From Cladocopium goreaui (lineage: Eukaryota > Sar > Dinophyceae > Suessiales > Symbiodiniaceae), in the NCBI GenBank assembly GCA_947184155.2, contig CAMXCT020006495.1, positions 90,272 to 154,271 of the forward strand: DNA of 64,000 bases, in the 5' to 3' direction. The position numbers and the translations under genes are program-made. The stretch's first letter is position 1. Every line of letters begins with the position of its first letter. The notes under the pieces were generated by a model. The model saw only the letters and a list, made by a program, of their open reading frames with translations, was not told the DNA's origin and made no database searches. Shown one piece after another: positions 10,647 through 21,517 of the stretch.

Positions 10647-12496
10647 CTGTGTTCCAAATCCAACCAACCAAATTTGTCCGCCGTTGCCAAAAACAGTCAA
10701 CATGAATCCTCAATGCAGAGAGTGAAAGTGTTGGCTAGTTCATCTTGGCCCGAACCAGACGATGATGGAGAAGAGTCACCCCCATCTCCCGACTATGACG
10801 ACGAAGAGTACGAAGATGATGAACTTGCTGTCGTAGGCGGTAATTCATCCAAACTAGATGATGACCTTGTACCCGACATATCAGGCGATTTTTGGAGCTG
10901 ATGCACCCTCCGATGAGGAAGGCATACCATCTGCTGACCGGGAGGTCCAGCCTGATGAGGATGAAATACAAGATGAAGTTGTTCGTCGTGACCCAGAAAG
11001 GGATAGACGTAGGGAAAGGGGAAACGCCGCATTGAAAGCTGAAGCCAAAAGTAAGCGGCATATGTTGACTCATGTTCCCAAGAATCCATATTGTGACGTC
11101 TGTACGAAGGCCAAGATGTACAAACCACCCGGATATTCTAAAGGAGGTTCATCCATGGTTGAGGCAAAGAAGTTTGGGGACCATATCACTGATGACTATC
11201 TTATTGCCAAATCAGATCCTGAAGCCGGAATTGACGGCGACAGGGTCGCACTGGTAATTAAGGACGTTGCCACTGATTTCCGGTATGTTTATCCAGCTGG
11301 TCGCCGAGATACTTCCAATACTACCCTCGCAATGAAGCACTTCGTCCATGACTTGGAGAAAGTTGGAATCTTCTACAGTGATAATGCCCCCGAGATTGTA
11401 GCAGCTATGAGAGCTATGAAGATCAGGCATCAAATAAGTAGAGATTATATTTCCACGTCCAATGCCATTGCTGAACGCGCCGTACGATCCACGTTGGAAG
11501 GAAACCGAGCTAATTTGCTTCAAGCAGGACTGCACCACGGATACTGGCCCTATGCTGCCAGACACTGGTGCATAATGCATGACTCTGCACCGGACGGAAC
11601 TGGAAGGGACACACCATGGAAATTGAGATTTGGGACTGACTTCGAGGGGCCTCTTATCCCATTTGGATGTAAGGTGGACTACCGGACCGGACCTAGGAAG
11701 AAACCCAAGAAGCAGATGAAGTTTGAACCAACTACTGAACCGGGCGTCTTCCTAGGATACGTAATCCATCCTGGCTTCCATTGGAGGAAGGATGAGGAAG
11801 GAATTTGCAGTAGCTTCGTTAAAACAAATCAATGATGCAGATTTTGACCAATCCGTGACAGTACTGAGGGTGTTGAAGGTATCGGTCCCTGAAAACATTG
11901 AGTTTCCCTGTCGAAAACGTGCCGATGCAATCAAAGAGGGTCGTTTGAAGCCTTGCCAACTGTGTGATGACGAGGATGCGCTACCGCCGTTGGAAGAGCA
12001 AGATGCTCAGCCTGTGCGGGAGCCAGGCCCAGTCAAGAGAACCATAATGGATATCGAAGCTGGACACGCTGCACAACAATCAAGTGCTTCCGCCGTTTAT
12101 CACCAGGGATGGTTGGAGTTCTTCAAACATGTCGACCACAAAGAAGCATGGTACGAATTTGCCAATTGCAAAGTCAATGTACGGATCATCGATAACCGAT
12201 GCATCGGTTCTTCTCCTGACTTTAATGCCACTGATTTCCCATTTCGAGCAACTTGCATTAAAGATAATGACTCCTGGCATGTCCATGAAGAGAACTTAAA
12301 AATAGATCCCCCAGTCGAAGATCTTGAAAAGGACATCGAGGTTCATGAGGTGATTGTCACAATATTCTCAAAGGAACCCATCGACCTGAGGAATCGAATG
12401 GACGAGCCGATCGAAGGAGAGGTACCGGGAGATGAGGTTGAAGTAATTAATCCGATAACAGGGGAACTTGAAAGGATCCGAACAAATGACCCCTCA
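10647..12496 (+). pseudogene. Copia-1 integrase
   Basis: An acidic linker (about 10740-10870) leads to an N-terminal zinc-binding region with H-x-L-T-H and C-D-V-C near 11060-11105. The catalytic core shows the first Asp in GDHITDD (about 11180), the second in FYSDNAPE (about 11375) and the Glu in AIAERAVR (about 11470), the D,D-35-E pattern of retroviral-type integrases. The C-terminal region has PGVFLGYVIHPG, typical of Copia. Frameshifts occur near 10890 and 11800. It would insert element cDNA into the genome. The frame continues to about 12496, where the 12.2-kb transposon interrupts it. Confidence 0.85.
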
Positions 12497-12528
12497 CCCT
12501 GAGTCTCGGAAATTAGTAAAAATTACAT
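12497..12528 (+). repeat. Left terminal inverted repeat of the 12.2-kb transposon
   Basis: All 32 bases are complementary to 24690-24721 with no mismatch. Identity this complete argues that insertion was recent relative to decay of the host Copia. Three ACCTAAA-type subterminal motifs follow by 12620. Confidence 0.95.
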
Positions 12529-12899
12529 TTTTAGTGATTTACTTTTTTCGAGCAATTTACTGTAATTTTTTTTCGCGGAAAATTTACCTAAAAATGCACC
12601 TAAAAATGGACCTAAATTTTATGCATTTTTTGGTTTCGATTTGTTTTTTTTCGGTTTATTTTTAACATTTTTTTTGTTGAATAATAGTTGGATTTTAAGT
12701 TATTTTATTAGTGTATTGAAAAAAGTTTGTTTTGTTTTTTTTCGTAGAAGATGAATTAGCATAAAGAATTGGATTTGTTTATGTGTAGAGAAAAGTTTTC
12801 CTTGGTTTGTAGAAAAAAGTTACGATGATGGTATAGAAGTAAGACAGAATAGTGACACAAGTAACAAGAATGAGGACACAAGTAACATTGTTTTCATCG

Positions 12900-15476
12900 C
12901 TAGCGTTTGCAGCGAATGGCTTGCAAGTGTCTATGTTTGAGAGCAGCCACATTTCCGACTGCATAGTGTTTGTTGCCTGAAAGGCATGACTTCCACAATT
13001 GTTGAACCACTCGCATATTGCTTTCATTTTTGAAGCACCACGTTAAGTATGGGTGACAATGTTTAGCCAGCTTCAGTGTGCGCAGCACGAAGTGCAATTT
13101 GCTGGTGCAGTTGAACAATTGCAGCTCGGAAGCAGCAAAATGTTCCATCAGCATGACGTGTAGTTGAGCCATTTGACATCCTTTTTCAACTGTTTGTTCA
13201 GCAAAGGGACTTGGCATGCCAAAGTGGCCTTGTCGAGGACCATGTTCATTCAACAGAGTACCGACTTCGACATTGAGGCGAAGAAACATTTCGATTGATT
13301 GATGTTGCAACGATTCCACATTCATGAAATGTTTCCAGCACTTCCACAAAGAGAGATCGAGTCCGCGGATGTCGGATGCCCTACCCTTGAGTTTCGGGTA
13401 GCCTTTTTTTTCACAAACATGCTCAGTTTCGATAAACGTTGCCTGTACCTTTGCCGCGTTCGATCGCGTGATTGCGCACTTTTGATGAAGTCCTCGATGA
13501 CGGACAGGTTATGCAAGGGTGTATCTGTCAAGCACTCGTGCGTCAACAAATAGAAAACAGAACCATAAAAGTGTTGCAGCCAACCAAGATATAAATTGTG
13601 CATGAGATCATACGCAATGGACCAACAAGACATGCCAGGTAATTGAAATAGATCGCAGTTGCTGCGCCAGTGACTGGTCCAAGTGGATACAGTTAAGAGA
13701 GCTAGCTGCCATCCAGAATTTTCCCTGTTATCGAGCCAAGAAAGATTGCCGTGATAAGAAGCACGGCACTGCGCACAAGGTCGTGTGCGATTCGTTGAGA
13801 CTGGCAGGTCGATCCACTCACTGAAGTAATCCAGATCACCACAGAGTTGCAGGAGAACGGCTCGATAACCGCGTGCCAGGGGTTTCCCTGCTTTTTTGCC
13901 TTGCTGGCTATCTCTGTCATAGGGAAGACCGCGCCAGTCCAGTGCCGGCCAGCAGCCGTCATACATTGCCAAGCCCGTGTTTGGCTTAAGACTGGTGGGG
14001 GGGGGGGTCCGGAGGGGGGGGGGGGGGTGGTGCACGGCAAGGTGCTAAAATTTCAAAAATAGGTGCTCAAATTTAAGGAAATAGGTGTTTTTTTGAAGAA
14101 ACCGGGTCGGGATCCAGTCGGGACCCAGTCGGGACCCAGTCGGGACCCAATCGGGCACCAATTTTTGCATTTTTGGGCACCGCTTTTGGCCAGTCGGGAT
14201 CCAGTCGGGATCCAGTCGGGCACCAATTTTCGAATTTTTGGCACCACGTTTGGACCTGTCGGGAAGCAGCCAAAATCACCGAAAAACATGCAAAAACACT
14301 GCAAAAATGCTATTTTTTATGAATTTGGCTGCCTCCCGACATTGGTGCCCGACTGGATCCCGACTGGATCCCGACTGGATCCCGACTGGATCCCGACTGG
14401 ATCCCGACTGGATCCCGACTGGCCAAAAGCGGTGCCCAAAAATGCAAAAATTGGTGCCCGACTGGGTCCCGACGGGATCCTGACTGGATCCATAGATTGG
14501 CAAGAACCCACTCCCGCACCTATTTTTCCCTTCCCAGACCCACCCTTGCCCCTATTTTCCTTTTCCGCGCACCAGCCGTGCACCAATACCCCCCCCCTCC
14601 TGCACCAAAACGGTAAAAGCAGTCTTAAGCCAAACGGGGGTTCTACAAGTCATACATGCATTGGAAAGACCAGCGGAGCACACGCCAGAGCGTTTGCATC
14701 GTGCCTACAGTGCCTGTCGATGACGGAAGTGAATTTTTTTCGAAGATGGCCCAAATGTAAAAAACTATATCAGCCATTTTGGCGCCAAGCCCATTCGCCA
14801 GCATGCTCATCCAAGTGATGGATAAAACGGAGCGGCTCCAGATTTTCCCAACTCCCATCACAGGGACTTCGTCCCCATGAAGGGAAATGGGTATAAACTT
14901 TCTCTGCCAACTGTCGAAACGTTTCATGGGATGATGCATCATCCCTGGATGTGATTCCCAAGCTTGCCAAAAATCCGGTAAGCGATCAGCATTGGGGCAA
15001 ATGGTTCTTTCCCAATTAAAGTCATCCTCAGACATAGCTGCAAACCATTCATGCGGAAGTAAAATGTCAGCCTCGTGTAAACCGTCTGTGTATGGCATTG
15101 CTACCTTCACAGGCTCGGGCAAAGTGGACTGTCTTCGTAATCTGTCGTGCACAGATCGAAGGAGATTTCTTCCTTGTTCAAGACTTGCCAGTTTCTCCAG
15201 ATCCGGAAATCTTTTGCCATCTCGTGCTCCTTGAACATCTCGTTGTGCTGCCTGCGCAATTTCATGCGCCGACACTCCAGACATGATGCCTTTGGCAATC
15301 AAAAGCATGAGCACAGCATGCACAGCACTCTCCGCGGTTGCTGCTTCGTCTGCGCGGGCTAAGCGTTGCTGAAGTCCACCTACTTTTCTTTTCTTTCCAG
15401 ACTTATGAGGCTCCGCGTTCATGCGGACAGTTTCACAGACACTGTCTTGCCATGGAAATGCTTTCACGTCGCACAA
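12900..15476 (-). pseudogene. Transposase of the 12.2-kb element, split by a fold-back insert
   Basis: The frame opens at the ATG at 15476 with a basic leader and runs through FIPISLHGDEVPVMGVGK (about 14865) and LWRVLRWSFQCMYD. It is then interrupted by the 682-bp element at 13967-14648. It resumes in frame with GCWPALDWRG, a Cys-pair region ending RPCAQCRA (about 13770), and IAYDLMHNLYLGWLQH (about 13590). The D-x-M-H pattern resembles the tnp2-type EnSpm transposase core. A frameshift or intron near 13340 leads to a last part (13349-12900) with FNCTSKLHFVLR and CFKNESN. I infer it cuts and pastes the element. Three of its blocks match exons of the gene at 45.5-53.5 kb. Confidence 0.75.
13967..14648. 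mobile_element. 682-bp fold-back element inside the transposase gene
   Basis: GTCATACAT occurs at 13958-13966 and 14649-14657, an exact 9-bp target duplication. The inner ends share the inverted repeat GTTTGGCTTAAGACT at about 13979 and its complement at about 14623. Inside, GGATCCAGTCGGGACCCAGT-type units (14105-14230) face their complements (14340-14500), and long G runs (13997-14027) face C runs (14589-14600). Deleting element plus one duplication (691 bp) exactly rejoins the transposase frame. A 9-bp duplication is typical of Mutator-like elements. It encodes nothing recognisable. Confidence 0.9.
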
Positions 15477-15920
15477 GACGGTACATGCAAGTTTTTTTTA
15501 CTATTATACCTATTACTCTTGCTGTCATTTTGTGATGTGTCAGAATAACATTTATTATGAATGAACCGTCTACTCATATTCTGCTCTGGATGATTCACAT
15601 CTATTGTTTGTTGCAACGTTGACATTGCCAGCAAGATGAGCCATAAGAGCTCAATCAACAGACAAGGTAGGGCGTGCTGATCAATCTCAAATAAAAGAAT
15701 TGAACGAAAGTAAGGCCGACACAAGGAAAGCATTGCAATCTCAAACATGAGAAGTGGTGTTTCGATCCTTCCATATTATTATGAAACTCAAGTAAGGCAG
15801 ACACAAGGAATGAAATAGAAACATCGCAAGTACAACTTTCTTTCCAGCCCGCATCAGCATTGCCGCCAAAATCTTGCGAAATGTACCATCGCAAAAGATG
15901 CGCAGGGACTCATAACCTGT

Positions 15921-17392
15921 CTAGGTTCTTTTGGCACGCTTTGCGCGCTGATCAAGCTGACCCTTGATGCCAGCGATCACATCTTCCTGACTTTCACAGA
16001 TCTGTCCCTGGGTGTGCAAGAAATCATTGTATGTCTTCAAAGTCAATTTCATCCCGGAGGGCAACTCCTTGAAGGACTGCACATGAGAGATCTCCGCCTT
16101 GACCCGTCGAACCTCTTGGATGGCTGCTTTCCTGGCAGGATAACTTGCACTAAAAAAGTGATCACACGTAACGATACAAAATCAGCAAATGCAATGAAGA
16201 ACAATAGCTGTCCATCAATGCAGACGAGATTCAGCAGAGGGTACAATGGCTCGTCTTCGTTCTGCTCGATGACACCCATGTGTCTCATCGCATTCTTCTC
16301 CTGCTGATCTAAGGCCGCAAAGGCCGACTGCAATTGTTTCTGTGCGACAACCCATTCTTCCTGGGACAACGGGGACTCCACATCACAAATGGCGAGCTGG
16401 TTGGATCCACTAGCAATGCTCTGTGGACGCTTGATGCCACTTTTCCAGCATTGGGTCATCTCCGTGTACTTCTGCATCGTATCCTGGTCGCCTTCCTCTG
16501 ACATCTTGTAGCCAGTCGCAGTTTTGACGCCCTTGATCTCCGAGAAGGTGCTCTGTCTCCAACCATACTCTGTGCCATTCGGTGTCTCCACTTCCATGAA
16601 TTGCCCCTCTCGAAGACCTTGCTGGACCTGTTCTGGAGTCAAGCGGAATTTTCCGCAAAAGAGAAGCAGGGGGAGAGTCTTCAGTTGCTTCTTGCTCTTC
16701 GTATCTTGGTAGTCAGAGCGCATACTTTCGAAGATGGCCTTGTCCGTGTTGAGGATCAATCGTCCTGCGGCGGAATGATCATAGATGGCATTGATGATCG
16801 CAGTCTGACACTCTCTTTTCCCGGATCTCAACTTCGAAACACGCTCCCATTCCTTCTGAATGAAGGGAGGCAGCTCTCCATTGGCTAACATTGTCTGGAA
16901 CTTCTGGTTCTTGGTGCGGTCACGGATCTCATGGACCTCACCATCTTCAAGAACTGGATCCTCTTCGAAGTTGCCATGCTCTTCTTCGGGTTGCTCAGCA
17001 TCTTGGTCAGTGGCGTTGCTTGTCTCCCGGACAATGCCTTCTTTCCAAGAAGAAGAAGAACCTATTCCAGCAGCACCACTTTTGCCTGGGGCCGCCGCTG
17101 GCTTCTTCATGAGACCTTTGTTTCCCTTGGAAGATTTGGGCTTTGTCTCAACCTCATGACGAGCCGCAGCAGGCTTTTTCTTGATGGTTTTCATCACAGA
17201 CTTGGATTTCGCGGAAGCTTTTTTCTTACTCTCTCCTTTGCTCGATGCCTTTGCCTTTGCCTTCGGAACTTCTTTTGAACTTGGCTTTTTCAAGGGCTTT
17301 GCAGGAGAAGGTTTCTCAGACCTCCGACCGGGACTATCTGCCTGCGTACCTCGTTGTGGCGACTCCTCTACCTCCACTGCTTCCGACGCCAT
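15921..17392 (-). CDS. Lys/Ala-rich accessory protein of the transposon, two exons
   Basis: The ATG at 17392 starts about 150 residues of low-complexity Lys, Ala, Pro and Ser sequence with repeated KKPAAA, a likely nucleic-acid-binding or nuclear tail. A folded region follows with AIINAIYDHSAAGRLILNTD and LPLLLFCGKFRLTPEQVQQG. The frame then loses sense near 16235. A better continuation lies at 16149-15921 (ARKAAIQEVRRVKAEI to a TAG at 15921), after a T-rich tract and AG at 16150-16151. An intron of roughly 90 bases is likely, with an uncertain donor. The fold resembles repeated dinoflagellate proteins of unknown function. A TTACTTG motif lies about 100 bases upstream. Confidence 0.65.
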
Positions 17393-18329
17393 ATGCTCGG
17401 AAAAACAGCAACCTGCTTATTTTTTTCACTTTGATTCGAATTGGCTGGCAGGTACTTGAACAAATGCTCATCTTTGACGCAAGGAATTTGCTCAAGTAAG
17501 ACATGCGATTGCCTCCGCTATATTTCGGATATGGGAGCTACATGTAAAAATTAGTAACATAATCAATATTAACATATATATATATACACATATGTATATA
17601 TATATATAATTTGATCTATATAAGAGATATAAGATGCCATTAATTATATACATGTATATAAACTACGCCTAAATGTAAGCACTAAAATGTTTCAAAAGTA
17701 TTCCTTATCATGGAATGATATACCCATGTTCGTCACAAAAAAAAACACACAAAACCAAAAACAAAACAAAATCTGTCAAGACTTAACCTTCGAAAATTCA
17801 CTTCGAACAGAAGACTGGTTTGACGCATGTTCTTTTATTTTTTATTTTTGATGAATCCAAGAGTTGTCTACAGCTTTTGATAGGTATGACGTTTTTTTTT
17901 TACATCCAACATTTCCATTACTTGAATTGTAGATATAATAATATTATTATTTTTTTAAATAAGGCTAAGGTAATTACGTGTAATTTCCTATTTTTTTACT
18001 TGTGATCATTTTCTTTTTACAAATTTTAATATATAATAATATATTGAATATTACCTGAGGCAGTTACATGTGATTTTTTTTGTACACTTATGGTACCTTT
18101 ATTTTTTTGAATTTTGCACTGAATGGTTAAAACATAAATGATGTGATACCAGAGAATTAAAGATGCAAACATCTCTTTGCATATCAAAAATGGCAAAGTG
18201 ATACAAATTGAACTGGGTTGATTTCCTAATTTGATATATTGCCATAGAATTAAGTCAATTTGAAATTGCATCAGTTGTCAGCTTCTATCAGGGAAAATTG
18301 TACTTTTGAAAAATTAAAAAAAATATATA

Positions 18330-18815
18330 GAGTTTTTTTTCATAACAACTGGGTTGAAACAATTTAAAACCACGCATTTTTTTTTTCCAGGACAGTTTTT
18401 TTGTCTTAACCTTAAAACAAACGTTCTTAAATTACTTGTGAGATTTCAGGTTTATGTGTTTTACTTCTGTGTGCCACTTATTATTTAGTAGAAGACGTTA
18501 CTGTGACTGCCCTTGCAGTGTTAGTTCTGATGTGTGATGATTTTACTGTTTCAGAAAATATTGAAAATAGTTTCTCTTGTGAAAATATAGTGACCAAGAT
18601 TAGAATAAAAAATATACTGCAGAGAAAAAAATTGAGTAACACTGCAAGGGCAGTCATAGTAACTAATAAATGGCACAGAGAAATAAGACACAGAAATCTA
18701 AAGTCTCACAAGTAAAGTTAAAACTGCACCTTTTTTTTCAGCTTAAAAAAAAAACTGTTCTGAAAAAATAAACAGGGTTTTATATTGTTTCAATCCAGTT
18801 GTCATGAAAATAGAC
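18330..18815. repeat. Long inverted repeat, arms of about 240 bp
   Basis: TGACTGCCCTTGCAGTGTTA at about 18503 is answered by its near complement at about 18636. AACTGGGTTGAAACAAT at about 18347 is answered at about 18787. Matching continues in order across both arms, including a TTACTTG at 18432 and its complement CAAGTAA at 18709. The structure could be a nested MITE or part of the element. No target duplication was identified. Confidence 0.8.
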
Positions 18816-19044
18816 TATATAAAAAAAGTGGTTGATTCATTTTGTTTTTGTTTTTCAATGTATTTGAATTAAAAAAATATAATCTATATATATAATCTAT
18901 ATTATTTGGTTTTTTTGTTTGCATGGTATTCATCTGATTATCATTATCGTATAGTTTTATACACATTACAGAGAAAATGTTTTGAGTGCACATGTAGTTT
19001 ATATGTAATTTATATATATTTTTATGTAGTTTTTTTTAAAAAAA

Positions 19045-19180
19045 ATATATATTTCATATGTAGTTCATATGTAGTTTATATGTAGTTTATATGTAGTTTA
19101 TATGCACTTTTCAAAAGTGCATATAAACTACATATAAACTACATATAAACTGCGTATGAACTATATATAGAATTTATACA
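19045..19180. repeat. Near-perfect palindrome of ATGTAGTTTAT units
   Basis: Tandem GTAGTTTATAT units run into GCACTTTTCAAAAGTGC, centred on about 19112, and then appear as the complement ATATAAACTAC. The arms are about 50 to 65 bases, so the transcript or single strand could form a long hairpin. Confidence 0.9.
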
Positions 19181-19287
19181 ATTTTTCTTAAAAATATTAT
19201 ATTTTTTTCATTATTTATGTCAATTTTCTAATGAGGTATACCTACTTGTTGTTGGTTTTGTAATTCAATATTGTTGAGATATCAAAA

Positions 19288-19433
19288 ATGCAACTGCAAT
19301 TGTTTCCATGACAAATCTTGAGCACAAGTAAAATGATCTCAAGTAATTGAAGACTTAAAGATGCAACTGCAATTGTTTCCATGACAAATCTTGAGCACAA
19401 GTAAAATGATCTCAAGTAATTGAAGACTTCAAG
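19288..19433. repeat. 73-bp tandem duplication
   Basis: The segment beginning ATGCAACTGCAATTG at 19288 is repeated almost identically from 19361. Each copy carries two CAAGTAA motifs, so the duplication doubled the number of these sites. Confidence 0.9.
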
Positions 19434-19524
19434 ATAAAATTGATAAGGTCAAGGAATGCTGATACTCAAGTAAATTGACAAATCTCAAGTAACTTGAACT
19501 CAAGTAATTGAATATCACAAGTAA
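19325..19524 (-). promoter_or_regulatory. Cluster of eight TTACTTG motifs
   Basis: CAAGTAA on the plus strand starts at 19325, 19340, 19398, 19413, 19467, 19486, 19501 and 19518. The cluster lies just beyond the 3' end of the ORF at 19612-20598. It may serve the next gene, or act as a transposase-binding or replication site. The function is inferred from enrichment only. Confidence 0.5.
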
Positions 19525-19611
19525 AGTGATCCAACAAAAGTAAAACATGTAAGAATAACAATACGCAGCATTTCTTTTTTTCCACACTCTTGGCTCTGTA
19601 AGGTTTGACTG

Positions 19612-20598
19612 TCACATGATCTTGCGCTTCTTCTTGCATCTGTCAATCTTCTTTTTCAACTTGTCAAGGTCGTTCATCAAGTCATCTAAATCAAATTCTT
19701 CATCCTCCGAGGAGGCGTGGCTATCTCCATAATCATCTTGATGGAGATGCGACTCATCGTCCATGGACTCCTGCTTCAATTGATCAACAGCTACGTCTGA
19801 CATCTCTGCCTTCACACAAGAGGTTTCCTCCTTGAAGTTATTGTGCAACTGTTCTGCCAAATAATCATCGCCAAGGTCGTCGAAATGTGCAGGAGAGACA
19901 TAATCTTCCTCTGTGCTGCCTTCCTCTATCTCTTTCTGAGATTCAACAGCTGCAACAATTTCTGGATCACCATATGCTTCTTCTGGAATCCATTCATATT
20001 CTGCAGAGGTCTCCTGAGCATGTAACTGAGCTTCCTCAGGTGGAGGGGCTGAGGCCTTTGAGGAAGGACGTGCTTTGTTCTGTGCATCAGCCTTAGCTTT
20101 TTCACAAGCTTCTGCCAAAGCGCACTGCTCCTCCAATTGCCTTTGCGCTAAAGCAGCAAGTAAGGCTTGATTCAACATAGCATCGTTTTGCACGGGTACT
20201 TGTGGGATAGCTTGCTGAGGAACAATCTGATTCCAAGGAGAAGCTTGCTGCCACTGATGGATAGGCAAAGGGTTCATCTGCATTGAACCGAAGGACGTTC
20301 CCATGTTCTGGCTCATGCAGGCCATATCTCCTTGACCCATTGCAGGTGCTTGAGGTTGAACCCATTGAGAGTTGCCTTGAGGATGAGATTCATGCCATTG
20401 ATGCATGCTATTCGGACGATAGCCATTGGAAGGCCCTATGCCATACTGCTGCCTTCCGTCTTGTTGAGTTGGTGGCATGGTCCATTCGCTCACCTGCTGC
20501 GGCAATGAAGCCATGGGCCCCTGAGGAAGACCTTGTCCTGGACGAGGCTGTGGCGACACAGGTCGCTTCTGTGAGCAGGATGCGGTGGATCCTCCCAT
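19612..20598 (-). CDS. Gln/Pro-rich acidic protein, possible C-terminal part of an RRM gene
   Basis: The frame of 328 residues starts with a Pro, Gln, Met and Trp-rich half (about residues 1-130). An Ala-rich helix, LLAALAQRQLEEQCALAEA, follows. Then comes a strongly acidic region rich in Asp and Glu, ending in a short basic tail with KKKIDRCKKKRKIM, which looks like a nuclear localisation signal. No enzyme domain is visible. The ORF directly upstream on the same strand (20943-21212) encodes an RRM-like domain, and the intervening 340 bases may be intron, so the two may form one gene. Similar Gln-rich tails occur in RNA-processing proteins. Confidence 0.6.
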   Translation of the reverse strand: MGGSTASCSQKRPVSPQPRPGQGLPQGPMASLPQQVSEWTMPPTQQDGRQQYGIGPSNGYRPNSMHQWHESHPQGNSQWVQPQAPAMGQGDMACMSQNMGTSFGSMQMNPLPIHQWQQASPWNQIVPQQAIPQVPVQNDAMLNQALLAALAQRQLEEQCALAEACEKAKADAQNKARPSSKASAPPPEEAQLHAQETSAEYEWIPEEAYGDPEIVAAVESQKEIEEGSTEEDYVSPAHFDDLGDDYLAEQLHNNFKEETSCVKAEMSDVAVDQLKQESMDDESHLHQDDYGDSHASSEDEEFDLDDLMNDLDKLKKKIDRCKKKRKIM

Positions 20599-20942
20599 CT
20601 GCTTCTCCGATACAAATCTTCGTGTTCTACTTTGAGTGGCTTCTCACGCCTCAGCAATGAGAAGACGCAAACGGAAAGAATAAACATAGCATGGGGGGAA
20701 ACTGTCAGAATACCAGCATTGGAAAGCTAAGACATAGCAAGGCACACGAAAAGGTAACACATAATACAAACTCAGATCTAGTCACCGTGTGCACAGAGTT
20801 GGATCGTAACGCTGGTTGAGTTGCTCGACCACCCAATCCGCATCTGGAGCCTCAAGTGTGACATGTTGCAATCAGCTCAAGTAAAGCTGCGTATAAGCTA
20901 TGCGCATAATGACTCCCCAAAAGTTATCCCCAGAGAAAGCGA

Positions 20943-21212
20943 CTATCGCATCCTGGAAACATTGTCTATCTTCAGGAAGCAGCTGCAATGCTCTGGTTTC
21001 CAGTTTTGTTCATCCATTCGAACTAACTGAATCTCCTTCAATGACCTATGCACGCCAGCATAATCATACACAGCGGTCCGGATCTCATTTTTCGTCACAT
21101 CGAAGCGCAAGTTTGACACGTGCACACGAGGTAGCAAACGACCAGAGGGCCGCATGGCACAGGTAGCACGGCGCGATCGGCGATTGCCGAAGAGAAATAT
21201 GAATGCTTGCAA
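20943..21212 (-). CDS. RRM-like domain ORF of the transposon
   Basis: The frame contains LLPRVHVSNLRFDVTKNEIR, where VHVSNL fits the RNP2 strand of an RNA-recognition motif. A helix and SLKEIQLVRMD follow, then CSCFLKID in the place of RNP1 but without its aromatic residues. After a probable splice near 20960 the sequence continues with QDAIVAFSG, the expected last helix. Likely role: binding RNA or single-stranded nucleic acid. Four TTACTTG motifs (21353-21444) lie upstream. It may be the first exon of the gene ending at 19612. RRM assignment is by pattern and moderately sure. Confidence 0.6.
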   Translation of the reverse strand: MQAFIFLFGNRRSRRATCAMRPSGRLLPRVHVSNLRFDVTKNEIRTAVYDYAGVHRSLKEIQLVRMDEQNWKPEHCSCFLKIDNVSRMR

Positions 21213-21352
21213 CAGTCGAAAGTCTCTGACAATAGAAACATATTTCTATATTAATTTCTATGCTTATTTTGTCTTTGATAGTACTTGCGCCACCTTTTCT
21301 TTCACGATTCCTGGTAAAGAAAACCACAGGCATGGAATGTTGGCAATGGACA

Positions 21353-21444
21353 CAAGTAATGAAAAGTAATGCCAAGAACGGAGAGCTACAACACAAGTAA
21401 TAGGTAAAGCTCGCAAGTAACCGTTATTTCCGTATCTCAAGTAA
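21353..21444 (-). promoter_or_regulatory. Cluster of four TTACTTG motifs
   Basis: CAAGTAA on the plus strand starts at 21353, 21394, 21414 and 21438, in the 300-base gap between the ORF ending at 21518 and the RRM-like ORF starting at 21212. This position suits a promoter or trans-splicing region for the RRM-like gene. Confidence 0.5.
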
Positions 21445-21517
21445 CTAAAGGCTGCGATCCGCAAGGAATCTTTCTTTGCTTGGTTTATATCCTGCGGAAA
21501 GTGCCACAATGTTTCAG

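Larger units (their letters stand above)
17500..19280. other. AT-rich gap within the transposon, no gene
   Basis: Very AT-rich, with TA tracts and T runs, and no credible ORF on either strand. It contains two fold-back structures, annotated separately at 18330-18815 and 19045-19180. Confidence 0.7.
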
